The notes beneath the pieces are model-generated. The model had not been told where the DNA came from. It was given only the letters and a program-made list of their open reading frames with translations, and ran no database searches. The position numbers and the translations under genes were made by a program. Shown here in pieces: positions 11,380 through 23,003 of a DNA stretch of 64,000 nt. Source of the stretch: Rhodotorula mucilaginosa (taxonomy: Eukaryota > Basidiomycota > Microbotryomycetes > Sporidiobolales > Sporidiobolaceae); NCBI GenBank assembly GCA_034406715.1, contig CP137881.1, positions 310,001 to 374,000 of the forward strand, read 5' to 3'. The number at the start of each line of letters is the position of its first letter. Within the stretch, counting starts at the first letter, position 1.

Positions 11380-13467
11380 TCAATTCGTAATTGCACCGTC
11401 GGTTTTGTAGTAGTGCAAATACGCGAGAGCTGCTGGCTTCGTAATTCTGGTTCCATCGCCTCGATTTGGAGGGGCTCTCTGAGGACGAGGGAGACGGGAA
11501 GCTTTCGCAGCGTCTGGCGTGAGGAACGGACGAGGTCCCGGAGGAGATCGAGGAAGAGGCAACGACCTCGTGAGCCTGCTTGGATCGACCGACACAGGCG
11601 GAATGCGGGATGCGCTTTTCGGCGACGAAGGAAGGTATGCCGACTGGGCGTTGGAAGCTGTGATGAGCGGCTTGATGAGGGTGCGCCGGAGAGGTGGAGC
11701 GGCCGCAGAGCCTGTCGGCGCAGGATCCTCCGATCCGTGCCCGTGCGAGTTCGATCCGGAAGCGTTACAATGCGATCCCGGAGCGCGTTCCTCGGAAATT
11801 GAGTCGGTCCTGGTTCGGGGTTTCCTCGCTGCACCCTTTGCCGTCGTTCGGGAGCCGGTCAACTGCGGCTGAGACGCCGAATCAAAGCTGAGGTCGAAAA
11901 GCTCTTCCAAGTCCGAGTCGGCGTCGGCGGGCTCGGAATCCGTCGTCGACAGCGTGGACAAGGATGAACGGCGCGAGGTTGTAGGGGAGATTCTGGCAGG
12001 AGATTGCTCCTTGCGAACGAGCTTGTATGCCTGCGGACAGCATGGTCACTTGGTCTAATCGACCCCGGCGATAGGCACCTGGCAAATGACCACATACCTT
12101 ATAGCCTCTTGTCGTGTCCGAATGCGCAGAAGAGCTGCTAGCGGTACTCGTACAGCTGTGGACGCTCATAACGCTTGACTTCCGCTCCTCGGCGTACCTC
12201 GGCGGACTTTCCTCCGAGTCGTGCTCCGGACGAATGCTCGAAGTCACCTCCTCGGTCTCGGATCGCGTCCTGCTGCGCTCACGAGAACGAGGAGAGGAAG
12301 CACATATCGGCACCGCCCGGAAAGAAGCCAGCAGCTCTGCGAGATCGGCCTTGATCACCTCGAGGTCAGAAGAAGACCTAGGCGAAAGTGGCACAGGTTC
12401 GTGGTCGGCGTGACGGCAAGACCGGTACGAATCAGCGCCTCGTGCCAGATTCGCGTCGCCGTCTTTGCCATTGCGGACGGACGAGTCTGATGTATCCTGT
12501 GGCCCGGCGCGCAAAGGGTCGATGATCGGATCTTGCCAATTGTTGCTGGGAGGTCCTCTCCTGGGCTCGACGCCCGTACGGTCGGCGCTGAGAGTGGCCG
12601 GCAAAGACGTTCGAGTCGCTAGCTTCCTACTCTTGCCAAAGTAGGGTGACGTTGAGGATGTCGGAATGCGTGGCAGAGGAATTGAGGGAGGCGGACCGGC
12701 CGGAGGAGGAATAGCAGTTCGGGGTCTCGGAATGAAGGCTGGCCACTGCTGACGCTTTCTCGCAAAGCATCAGAAGCGGTGTACTGAGATCGAAAAAAGG
12801 TGGAAAAACCTACAGTGAATGAGCTTGTTGCCTCGCCAGAATCGCGCGTCGGTCGGAACGGAGGCGCATACGTCAAAGCCAGACCGAGAGCGTCCGTATG
12901 CAGCTTCGCCGGCTCGAAATCGAGACTCGGCTCCAGATCGCGCGGTATAGGGGGCAGAGGAGGTAATGGATGATCTGGAGGCGGCCTCAAGTTCGACGGA
13001 CGAAGGTTGAAAAGGTGTCGTCCATTTGCGGGCCGAAGCATCCGTTCGAGGCGGAGCAGCATATCTTCTTCGGTGACGGGCGGGACCGGAAAGGACGCAA
13101 AGAGGACGGCGAGCGGATCCGACTCTCTTGCGGCGCCTGAACGGCCTGACGCGACTGTCGTTGATCGCGAGCGAGGCCATGCGCGGGGGGTGCTGATGAA
13201 AGTCGACTCCTGACCGCTGGCTCGGCTCGCCATCCCGAAAGCATCTGACTGCTCTGGTGTGACGGGCGTCGGCGTTGCGGTTCGACTCGCGGTCGGTGTC
13301 GATGCGACACTTCTGCCCGCTCTGTCTGGATCGGAGTGCGCGAAAAGATGCCGGTCCGACTGCGACATTGTTCCAGCGGCCACGTGCGCCCCCCGTCCCC
13401 GCACGACAATGGAGAGGTGTTCAAAGGGACAGGGAGCAGCGCTGTCGTTGGAGGATCCAAAGGCCAA
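11380..13467 (-). CDS. Ser/Pro/Arg-rich protein of unknown function
   Basis: Three exons (13467-12814, 12745-12098, 12030-11380) join in phase to give about 650 residues. No known domain is recognised. The protein is rich in Ser, Pro and Arg and looks largely disordered. A proline cluster (RPPPDHPLPPLPPIPRD) lies in exon 1, a short hydrophobic helix-like segment (EVIKADLAELLASFRAV) in exon 2, and an acidic patch (DADSDLEELFDLSFDS) in exon 3. A PPRY sequence could serve as a PY motif. Splice signals are standard and coding runs through all three exons, so it is probably a real gene. The start could instead be the internal ATG at 13368. It is convergent with the ADAM gene (about 180 bp apart) and divergent from CDC6. 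Confidence 0.65.
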
Positions 13468-14242
13468 GCTCCGGTCGAGGTTTCGCAGTGGTCAATCAGG
13501 GGCAAGCTCCCGCCACTCAGAGTCGCATGGAATGGAGCCGCGACGTTCTGCAGCTCGGCAAGGCGAAGTACCGGGTTCGGGCCGACGTGATGCAATTTCT
13601 CGGGAGATCTAGAGTGAGGCGCGGGCACCGTCGGGGTCGATTGAATCAGCAGAGCGCAGCCCGCAGCGGTCGCAACGGGTCCGCAACACCTTTGTAAGAG
13701 AGCAGAGCGAACGAGTGCCACGAGTAGTCTGGAGCAACCAGTCCTGAGCACAAAAGAGCCAAGCCCGTCCGCTGCGCATGCCAAAAAATGCAGCGGGAAC
13801 TTGCGCGGAGAGGTTCGAGCGGTCGGGAGACGCGCTAAACGGCGAGCGTGTCCATAAAGGAGGCCGATTGTCTGACGATACTGGTCATTGGCGCACGTGC
13901 ACCGGAGATCTCTGGCCATCAGCTAGCTATGCATAGGCGCACAAGCTTAGCACAGCTCCTCAGGTTTCGGCCGAAAATGGCGGTTTGTCGCGTCGAGGCG
14001 CGCTTTTGACGCGTTCTTGCAATTTGACGCGCTGAGGTTGATGGCAGCAGCCGGCGCGGGCAGCTGCTTGCCCTCCTTCTGCCACCCTCTTACTCGTCGA
14101 CTTCGATCCCACACGCTTGCGAACCATACGCACTTGCAGCGCTCGAGCACCCCGGCCCCTCGCCGTTCCGCCTCTCGTTCCCATTCCCAAGTCTCGCCAT
14201 CGGCACTCACCCTCACTTGTCGCTTCACGGGAAAGTGCAATC
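13468..14242. other. Divergent promoter region, unknown gene and CDC6
   Basis: This 775 bp region has no supported gene. It contains a 12-bp perfect palindrome, TTTCGGCCGAAA (13965-13976), and a cluster of MCB-like hexamers described separately. Confidence 0.5.
13989..14031. promoter_or_regulatory. Cluster of MCB-like sites upstream of CDC6
   Basis: Three related hexamers lie within 43 bp: CGCGTC (13989-13994), ACGCGT (14009-14014) and GACGCG (14026-14031), about 210-255 bp before the CDC6 start. ACGCGT is the MBF (Mbp1-Swi6 type) site that drives G1/S genes, including cdc18/CDC6 in fission yeast. In GC-rich DNA single hexamers are common by chance, so the clustering and the target gene carry the argument. 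Confidence 0.45.
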
Positions 14243-16534
14243 ATGCTCGGCAAGCGGACTCGTGGCAACGACACACAGGATGCTCAACAGCAACCGAAGC
14301 GGACGCTCACATCCCTCGTCGCCGCTTCGACGACCAAACCCTCCCTCGCCGTCACGTCCGCCAAGCGGGTTGCTGCGGCCGGCACCAAGACTACGCCCAT
14401 GCAGCGCACTCTCTCACAGAAGGAGAACCAGGCAATTCAATCGCCGGCCGTCCCCAAGGTAGAGCACGACGTCTTCATGGTCGACGCGTCGGAGCAGCCG
14501 GCCTCTCGCGCATACAGTTAGTGCCGTCTCTCGCCACTGGTCTCTCTTGCTCAATCTGACATGACCTCTACCGTCTCCAGCTCTTTCTCCCCCACCGACA
14601 GCCCCGAGAGCGGCGGCAGCCGCGGTACCGGCGTCGACGAGCCGTTCGATCCCACACATTTACGCTCACGCCGCATCTCTCCTCACGACTTCGTCCGACC
14701 TCGCTTCGTCTCTGCCCCTCGCCGGACGAGCAGACCAGCGCGAGACGCTGCTCGCCTTTTTGCACCGCCGCTTCCCGGCCGCTTACGCACCGCGTGACGG
14801 CCCTTCGACTCCGCCTAGTCGACCCGGCCCCGCGTCGATGTACGTGTCGGGTCCTCCCGGAATCGGCAAGACGGCCCTCTTGTCTTGCGTGCTCGGCGAC
14901 TTTGGACGACAGCTCGACGAGCGGGACCTGCGCGGCGAGGTCTGCGTCTTGATGGAAAACTGCGCGACGATCGCCGCCGGTGGTCTCGGAGGCGACCAGG
15001 CATGGAGCAGACTCGCAAAGGGACTGCAGATAGATCTCGACGGAAGCGAGGCGGACCTCGCGCTCAGCCTGAAGCAGCGCTTCGAACGGGGCCTGCAAGA
15101 TGGCCGCAAATAGTGAGCTCTCCTTCGCCTTCCCTTCCTAGCCAGGAGCGTTTCGCTGATAAGCTTGAATTCTGCAGCCTCCTTATCCTCGACGAGATCG
15201 ATCACCTCGTCCAGCCCACATCTCCAAGCCGCGCGGTTTCGGGCTCGCAGCAGCCGGATCTCCTCAATGCGCTCTTCCAGCTCGCGTCCATTCCTGCTTC
15301 GCCCCTGACGCTCATCGGTATCGCCAACGACCTCACCCTCAAGGCGCTGTCGCTCTCGCCGTCCTTGTCGCCTCCCACCTTCAGCGGCGACAAAGCCAAA
15401 TCAAAGGCCGACCCGCTCCGAACCCCGACGAAGCCGATCCGACTGCACTTCAAACCGTACGGCTGGCAAGAGCTCGTCCACATCGTCGACCAGCGTCTCT
15501 CGCTCCTCTCGACGTCGTATCCCGTTGACCGCGATGCACTGTCGCCATCGCCTGCCTCGCCGTCCGAGTCCGGCGAGTCCAAGCCCGCCAAGAAGACTTC
15601 GTTCCCTCTCATCGACAAGCCCGCTCTCGAACGTTGCGCAAAGAAGATCGCGACGGGCACGGGAGATGTCAGGACCATGCTCGACGTGGTTCGACGAGCA
15701 GTCGGTGCGGTCGCGCACGAGCAGGCTGCGCTGCCGGCGGTCAGCCTGGCAGACTTGACGACTACGACCGCCCCGAAGGCTACGATGAAGCACGTTTCGA
15801 CAGCTCTCGCCTCGTCGGCAGGTCTGACGGTCGCGCCGACGCTGTCTGCTCGCCTGTCGGCGTTGCAAGGTGGACCGCACCAAAGGCTCGTCCTTGTCGC
15901 CATCATCATCGCGCTCTCCCGCAGCGAACCCAGCGCTGGTCTCGCGAACCTTTCCCCCTCCTCCTCATCGGCGTTGTCGTCGAACATGGCCGCGCCCCGA
16001 GTGGTCGTCGACGAGTGCTACAAGGTCTACCGCGATTTCGTCAAAGCCGACGATGTCCTGAAACCGTCTGCACTCGACAGCTCCTCTTTCGTCGAGACAG
16101 TCGGCATGGTCGAAGACCTTGGGGGGTTCGTCACCGTTCGCGGCCGACCCGGATCGAGTCCCTCGTCGTCACCGAGCAAGTCCGGAGGCGGTGCCGTCCG
16201 CCGCTCGACCCCGACCAAAGTGAAGAAGCACGAACGCGGTCGCGTCACGGTCGAGCTCTCGCCTTCGGCACCGATGGCCGATCTCGTCGCCGCTCTCACG
16301 ACTGCGCCGCCTCCGGAGCGCGAAGCTGAAGAGGACGAGATTGCCCGGATCTCGCGCCGGCTACTCGAGCGCGAGCGGTCGGCGCAGCGGTGGGACCTCA
16401 AACGACGCGAGATGGGCCGTGACGAGGACCGCCGAGCCGAGGAGGAGCTCGAAGGTCGCGAGTGGGAGCGGACCCTGCAGGCGGCAGAATCCGATGGCCC
16501 TTCAGCTGCTGCGGGCAAGAAGAGCGGACGCTAG
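14243..16534 (+). CDS. CDC6: Cdc6-type AAA+ replication licensing factor
   Basis: Three exons (14243-14516, 14581-15112, 15178-16534) encode 720 residues. The protein carries Walker A GPPGIGKT, Walker B LLILDEIDHL (spliced across the second intron), sensor 1 IGIANDLTL, and sensor 2 ATGTGDVRTMLDVVRRAV. A C-terminal winged-helix region contains VVVDECYKVYRDFV. Cdc6 works with ORC to load the MCM helicase at origins in G1. The N-terminal tail shows a KEN box at residues 60-62, a basic RxL-like KRTLTSL at about 19-25, and TP and SP sites. These fit CDK and APC/C control. Orc1 is the nearest alternative, but no BAH domain is present and the length fits Cdc6. The C-terminus has an Arg/Glu-rich helical tail. 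Confidence 0.92.
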
Positions 16535-16983
16535 AGACCGCTCATTTCCTCAGCCTCACATTCTTTCTTTACGACACTGTCTTATTCCGCTTCACACTCT
16601 ATATACCTTATACCGCACTAGATGCAGACCTCGACGGTCTGCGCTGCTTTCCCCCATACCTTGTTCTAGATTATACCCCTCCCGCAATCTCGCAATGTCA
16701 GCATTTCCTGCCGATCTCACAGGGCCAAGGACGATTCTACAAGAAAGCCAAGCTGCTTGCGCGGTCACCTTCGCTGGACCGCCATACTAGAGGAGACGTG
16801 AGGAGCTGCGCCGATCAGCCTTCCCAGCCCGCGAGACATGAAAAGCGGCAGTACGCAGCCTTTTGTACGCGATCACACGGAGCCTGATCACGTAGGGCTC
16901 GGTCAGGAAGTCATCAGATGTAAGAGATGTTCAAGAAGGTGCAGCAATTCAAGCAGATCCTCCCCCTAAGTCGAGCGCGCTCG
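16535..16983. other. Convergent 3' region, CDC6 and first F-box gene
   Basis: The stretch after the CDC6 stop is AT-richer and includes TATATACC-like sequence, plausibly a 3' UTR and polyadenylation area. No gene is supported. Confidence 0.4.
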
Positions 16984-18804
16984 TCAATCCACCGTCCACT
17001 TCTCGCCGACAAAGTACGGCATCTCGCTGCGGTCCCGTGTATATCGCAGCTGTCGCCCAGGTTCAGAAACGTCGCGGATGATGATCGAGGTGACAGAGGA
17101 ATGCACGAGGAAAGCGAGGAGGGCGGGCAAGGAGGGGTAGTCGAGGCCCCGATTTGCGTCATCGAGCGCGAGGAAAATGTCAAACTGGCGGGTACAGACA
17201 CCTCCACATTGTTTGAAGCATAGAGAATCGAGTTCGAGGCGATCGAGATTGGGAAAAATCGAGATCATGTCGGCGACCGCACGCAGTTGGGCCTTCAAAC
17301 ATGCAGAATGATGAGTCAGTCGCGGAGAAATGCGCCCAATCGGCGCGTGTGGCAGCGTGTCTGGCCTCATTACTCACACTCCCATGCAGAGCAATGCACT
17401 CTGCGAGCGAGAGACGTCGGACCGAGGAGATCTTGATGAAGGGGTATGGGACGGAGGGCAACGTGGTGGATATGCGGACCGACTCCAACGCTTGATCGGC
17501 CATGATGTCGCAGAGCTCGCGAAATATCAAGAACACACGCATCCTGAACAACGTAGCGTCGTGCAGGCCGTCGACGTCCTGCAGGTCCAGCTCGAGGTGC
17601 TTGAGCGGAAGCTGCCCGAGTCGAGTCTAAACCGCAGAGACATCTCACGAGGAGGTCAGGCATCGCACACCGGGGACGAGGTCAATCGGATAGACTACTC
17701 ACACTCTGGCGTAGATCCGTGATGAAGCGGCCGATCGCGCGCTCCTCGTGAACGATGACGGAAGACAACTCGAGCCGCTTCAGCGATGTCAACGCAAAAG
17801 AGCCAACGACTGGTGCCCCTTTCAGCCGCAGGGCGGAAAGACGGATCTGTGAGAGGCACAAGTGCCAATCGCTCCAGGGGATCTCGAGGCGAAGATCTCG
17901 TTTGAGCGAGATGTCCTTGAGAGCCGCCGCCAACTTGCAGTCGGTCGAAGGGAGGTCGACTTGAGTCAAGAGCGGAAGTTGCCTGACGAGATTGGCCACA
18001 GCTTCATAGATGTTCGCCGAGTTTCCTGGGTGTGAGGCAAAGTCGACGATGCGGAGTTTGCGGATGCGACTCAGGCGGGCCAGGACCGTGAGCTGCAGTC
18101 GATACATAGCCTGATCCAGCACGATGTCGACCTCCTCCACACAGTTCGCTGCGTCCTTGTCGGCGAGTATGCCCGCGAGGAGTTCGTCACACGGGTTCGG
18201 CACGGCGAGGGCCCGCATCCAGATGGGACGAACGATCGGCGTCAAGCGTTTGCACACGCGCAGAACGTCGGTCGGCGGGATATGAGGCCCGCGGCTCTGA
18301 TACCTCGCGTGCAGGAGATTGAAGATGTGTTGTAAGATTTCGTCCGGGAGGCTGAGCAGAGTGGTCCGCGGTCGAGGGGCGGCGACGATAGCTGCGCGCT
18401 GGAAGCGTCCTGTCGCCGTCCTGCCGACGCTCGCCCGGCTCGCACGCGACTCTTGCTGCTTTGGCGGCTGGAACGTAAAGAGCGACGTCGGCGCCGGCAT
18501 GGCTTCCGACGTGGACACTGCGAGCGTGCGGTTGTCGGCCTCGTCTTGATCGAATGGGTCAAATTTTGCCCGGACGATTTCGGCTGTCCCGGGACAGGCG
18601 GACCTTTTCAGCTTCAATTTGACGCAACGGAGGAAGGTAAGGCGGGCACTCACCGACGCTAGGCCCGCCCGGCTTGACCAAGGAACCGCGATAATCGGCG
18701 AACAGTCCCGTCGCCTGGCCTCCGCTCTGCTGAGGCGCCGCACTCTTCGACACGGCCGAAGTCTTGGACGGAGCACCGGAGCGCTTCCTCGTTGGCGGCA
18801 TCAA
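16984..18804 (-). CDS. F-box/leucine-rich protein, array copy A
   Basis: Four exons (18804-18654, 18583-17703, 17626-17378, 17292-16984) give 529 residues with intron phases 1-0-0. The F-box core is TTLLSLPDEILQHIFNLL, followed by the family block LRVCKRLTPIVRPIWMRAL. A series of irregular leucine-rich segments follows, such as LKRLELSSVIV and LPLKHLELDLQDV. F-box proteins bind Skp1 and present substrates to SCF ubiquitin ligases. The target here is unknown. Unlike most copies the first exon is long (151 nt, beginning MMPPTRKRSG). This is the most 3' member of six minus-strand tandem copies. Coding sequence is intact. Confidence 0.85.
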
Positions 18805-19224
18805 CTGCTCGATTGCGTAGGCAGGCCGAACGACGAGCGCGCTGTGTCGTTTGTTGGCACGCTTTGAAGGAGTCGGGATGGAAACGCAGAAGATACGAGC
18901 GCCGCCGAGAGGTCAAGCAGGGTAAGCGACAAAGCCGTAGCCAAGAATGAACGCCTCTCAGCCGCTCCTCAGCGCAAGGAAGCTGTGCAGCAGGGCAGCG
19001 GGGGAAGGCGAAGAACCGTCACGTCGCGTCGCCTCCCTGGATTTGCGTTGATTACAATGATATCCGTAATCTCGATAAGGAGTATCTGATTTTTCTCCGT
19101 CTATAGCTTTGAGCTTGTCAAGAGCCGTTCAAGGGTCGAGAATAGAGAGCACAAATCCATGCAGGGAGAGAAGCCACCAGCGGAACTACAGCAGCGCCAA
19201 GCTCGGAATTTCGTTTTCGCGAAT
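18805..19224. other. Intergenic region between F-box copies A and B
   Basis: About 420 bp, containing the 5' flank of copy A and the 3' flank of copy B. No gene or repeat was recognised. Confidence 0.4.
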
Positions 19225-20688
19225 TTACGCCGTCCCCATCGCATACCACACATCGCTCTTGAAGTCGTCGCCGCGCGAGCTCCGGATCCAGCGCACATGC
19301 GAGTCACCACGCAGCGAATGCCAGCTGCGAAACTCGCGTATGTCGCTGGCTTTGAGGAGCGCAAGGAGATCACTGACGTTGCGGTGCTGTCGCGCGAGCT
19401 GGAACCGGCTGAGTTGGACACGTGCTAGCGCTTCGGCGGTTGTGCACCTAGTGTCGTGACTCTTAAGGATGAGGCGTGTCAGGTTTGGGAGTATCGGCAA
19501 CAGCTTGGGCATTTGTTCGAATTCGGCCTGTCGCGTGTGCGGCGTGTCCGTCAGTAAGCGTCGCTAGAGGCGAGGTGCCCAGCGTGGACGCTTTACCGTG
19601 TTGAAAAAGGTGCAGTCAATGTCAAGCGTGAGTACTTTGAGACTCAGCACACTTGGCCAGGTGCTTAAATCACAGCCCGGCGATACCTTCATGCGCAGCG
19701 CCAAGCTGACCAGATTCCCATGGCCCAATACCCGCAAGACACCACTAGCGAACCAGGGATCGGGAACATGTACGCGTTTGTGCGGATCGAACGCAGTGCT
19801 GACGACCGAGAGGCGCTTCAATGGGAGCTGAGGGGACATCGGCTGCTTCTGCGGAGTAAGCGTCGTCTCAGCTTTTCTGGCCAACCGCGCGAAGAGCAGC
19901 TTGATGTACTCTTGCCGCTTCAGTGAGCTGATTCTCAAGCTCCTGCAGGGCTGCAGACTCCATGGCATCCGAATCGACGGTCAAGGCCTCGAGAGTTTGC
20001 CACGGCAGTCTCGTAGGGATGTCGTCCTTGCGCCCCCCGAGCTGAAGGTCCAGCGACTTGACCTGTGGGACTGTCGTAATCCTGCCTGTCGTGCGCTGCC
20101 TGATCTGCAAGCGCAAGCTGCGGAGCTGTGTCGTATGGGACGGGAACAAGCTTGCGATATCGAAAAGGACCAACGTCGGCTCGATGAGCGTGACGTGTTC
20201 AAGGGCTGGCAAATGCGCAAAGAGCTTTTTGAGCTGCGCGGTGGAACCTTCAGGTGGCGCCGTCGTCGCTTGTTCGCGCTGAAAGTCGATCGAAAGGCTG
20301 CGGAGGTTGCGAAAAATGCTGACAGCGGCGATCTCGCGAGCAAATCCCGTGGACGAGAAGGCGACTTCGATGTGTTGAACGGCGTTCGAGATGCTCACGA
20401 AGCGCAGCGTTTCGGGCAAGAGCCAGGATGCGGCCGGTTGGGCAGACATCAAGCGGAGGCGAGAACAGACGATTGGGCGCCACATCTCGCGCAGGCGTTG
20501 GTTGACTCCCAGGCAACCGTAGCTGGGCGTTTCATCGTCGAGTCCTGGTGCAAGGCTAGCGCCGATCTTTGTGAGGAGCTCGTCGTCGAGGGTCAGAAGC
20601 GCAGGGCGGCGGGCTGCAAGTCGGCGGGAGGCAAAGGTCAGCAACAGCGGGCGCTTTCGAGGGCGTGTAAGGGCGTACCGCTGCTCAT
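19225..20688 (-). CDS. F-box-like/leucine-rich protein, array copy B
   Basis: Four exons (20688-20679, 20613-19910, 19848-19597, 19527-19225) give 422 residues with phases 1-0-0. The first coding exon is only 10 nt. The F-box is weak (PALLTLDDELLTKIGASL), lacking the usual LPDE, but the following CLGVNQRLREMWRPIV block and the leucine-rich repeats (LRSLSIDFQ, LRSLRLQI, VKSLDLQLGG, LKVLTLDIDC, LTRLILKSHD) match the other copies. The C-terminus ends like its neighbours with a tryptophan-rich motif (VRWIRSSRGDDFKSDVWY). With a degenerate F-box, Skp1 binding is uncertain. The tiny first exon rests on splice logic: it has a good GTACGC donor and restores phase. Confidence 0.75.
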
Positions 20689-21064
20689 CTCGGTCAGCAA
20701 GCTTCACAGAGATTCGTCGAGCAGCGTTCGGCAAGCGCAGCGAGCGTCTAGCGTGGCGTGCAACTGAAATGACGACGAGAGCGATGGCGTGAGTGACGGG
20801 CAACAGCGGCGTCAAGCGGGCGACGACGGCGACAGCCAAAGGTAGCTCGAGTGGCAAGTGCGTCGGGACCGGCGCGGAGGGGCGTTGCCCAGAGCGATGA
20901 GCTGACGTCTACGAAGAGCGCCTTCTTTTCGGAGTGCTACATAGCTCGTACGTCTGCATGGTTCGCGCTTCCTCTGTTTCTGACATTTTGCTCCGGATGT
21001 CGCCTCGATTGACTATAATACTGCACTCAAGCGAGATAGACAGCGTTCTAACGAGATCCCGTGC
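20689..21064. other. Intergenic region between F-box copies B and C
   Basis: About 375 bp upstream of copy B and downstream of copy C. Nothing beyond presumed flanking regulatory sequence was seen. Confidence 0.4.
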
Positions 21065-22551
21065 TCAGTCGAGCGCCGAGAAATGATACCAAATATCGCA
21101 AGCGAACGGTTCCTCCGGGCCCGGGCTCGGGCGGGTCCAGCGCACCCTAGCGTTCACGTCGCGGATGCGCCAGGTCCGAAAATCGAGAATGCGAGAATCC
21201 TGCGCCAGCAGGATCAAATCGTGAACGTGGCCGTGACGGCGGGCGAAATCCCATTCAGAAAGGCGGGTTTTTGCGCGAGCTTCGCTGGCATTTGCGCAGA
21301 CGAGATCGTTGGCATCGACGGACAAGACGACGAGATTCGGCGCGCTGGTCACAAGGCTGCCGACAATGTCGACAAACGACTGCTGAAGATTTCCAAGAGT
21401 TTAGCGTGAGGTACGAAGAGCGAGCTGTTTGTTGTCTGCACTCACCGAATCGAGGACTTTGCATTCGAACTCGAGCGTCAGGGTCGTCAGATGCTCGAGG
21501 AGGATGGCTCCGAAGCTCCTCCATGGCAGCGTGCCGAAGTGCAGTCTCAAGTGGCGCAGTTCGCCGCTTTGCAGCGCGACTAGCATCTTCTCGGCAAAGT
21601 TGATGGAGGTGGCGTATACTTTGGCCGCCTTGTCGTAGATCATCGCAGGCAGGTCAAGGAAACGCAGAGGAAGACTTCGACCGCCTTGCACCTGCGCGCG
21701 CGCCATGACTTCGTAAGCGGATGTGGCAGAGACGGGACAAACGTGACCTACCCCCGCTTCCACGCTCGTCAGCATCCACTTCGACCAAATCTCCGAGAAT
21801 GCCGTGTTGATCTTGAGATGCGTAAGCATATGCCAGTGCAGACCGACCTGTGGCGGGTTTGCGTCCGGCAGGCAAATGGTGATGTCCAGTTTGGGCGAGC
21901 GCGGGAAAGGACGCGAAACGAGGCGGTTATCGTAGAGTCGGACTTCGAAGAGCGTCAATCGTAATGGGAGGCGATACTTTTCGAAGCATTTCAAAACGCC
22001 GTCGTCGGTAATCGTGTATTTGCTCGACCGAAACTCCTCGAGAAGGGGAAAACGACTGGGAATGCCGGAGAGCACCTCGCCGTGGGTGGCAGGGACACTA
22101 AAGATGTCGTTCGTCCACGAGGCCGGTTCGATCGAGACCTCCAGACGGCGCACGTTGGAAAGGACGCTGATGACCACCGCCTCTTGAGCGAGTTCCGAGT
22201 TGGACAGCGTCACCTTCGCACTCTTGACGAAAGGGCGGACGTCGATCGCCCACAAAAGGCGCTCCATGAGATTGCGATCATTGCCTTGCTTGTCGAAAGC
22301 GAGATTGATGTGCTCGTACCACTTCGGGCGCACCATCTGGTAAATGCGCTTGTTGATGTAGAGGTAGCGCAATTTTGGCGTTTCTCGAGGCGTGCGAGCA
22401 GCGTCGAGCTGTGGAAGGTAGTGGAAGATGCGCAGTAGGATCTCGTCGGGCATGTCGGTCAGAGTCACCGGCCGCTTTGGCAGCGTATCCTCCTCTTGCT
22501 CGGATGTCGAGTCCGCATTTGTGTTGCCAGGATGCGTGGGCGAAGTCAGCA
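21065..22551 (-). CDS. F-box/leucine-rich protein, array copy C (5' end unresolved)
   Basis: Two exons are clear: 22551-21446 and 21382-21065. The F-box core is VTLTDMPDEILLRIFHYLPQL, followed by LYINKRIYQMVRPKWYEHI and leucine-rich repeats (LTHLKINTAF, LRHLRLHFGTLPW, LTTLTLEFE). The C-terminus (RVRWTRPSPGPEEPFACDIW) matches copies A, B and F. Compared with A, B and D, one internal intron is missing, so the region equivalent to their exons 2 and 3 is a single 1.1 kb exon. The first exon could not be placed with confidence. An ATG at 22649 starts a short Lys-rich frame that could splice in phase 1 only through weak donors. If no upstream exon exists, translation would start inside the F-box. 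Confidence 0.75.
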
Positions 22552-23003
22552 CTGCAAAGGCGAGCACAGCTGCCACTTCGCCAACGCTTGCGGGGGCTGT
22601 CCAAGCGGGGCATCAAGTTAGCTGTAAACTTCTTAGTTTTAGAAGACATCCTGCGCGCACCTAATACCGAGCGCAGTAATCCCATGGCGCGGGTGCGATG
22701 GCCGCGAGATAAACAGTCAACAACGGCGCAGCGAGGCCAAGGCGCCGGGCCGAGAGCCACACTTGACTCTTGATTGCCCGCCTGTGTGGCTCAGAGCTGT
22801 GCCGGTAGCGCTCAAGCGGTCAAAGAGGCAGTGAGACGAGTAGGAGAGCGAGAAGACGAGCCGAACTCGTCGGGTCGACCGCACCGGCCGCAAAGCTGCA
22901 GCTTTCGCACTCACTTGCTGCGAATGCCGGACAGGAATGACAAATTCACATGCATCCCTGTATATCAAGCGAGGAAAGCGACTGTACGGAAGGGCAAGCA
23001 TGG
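22552..23003. other. Region upstream of F-box copy C
   Basis: It may contain the unresolved first exon of copy C (candidate ATG at 22649) and its promoter, plus the 3' flank of copy D. No other gene is supported. Confidence 0.4.
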
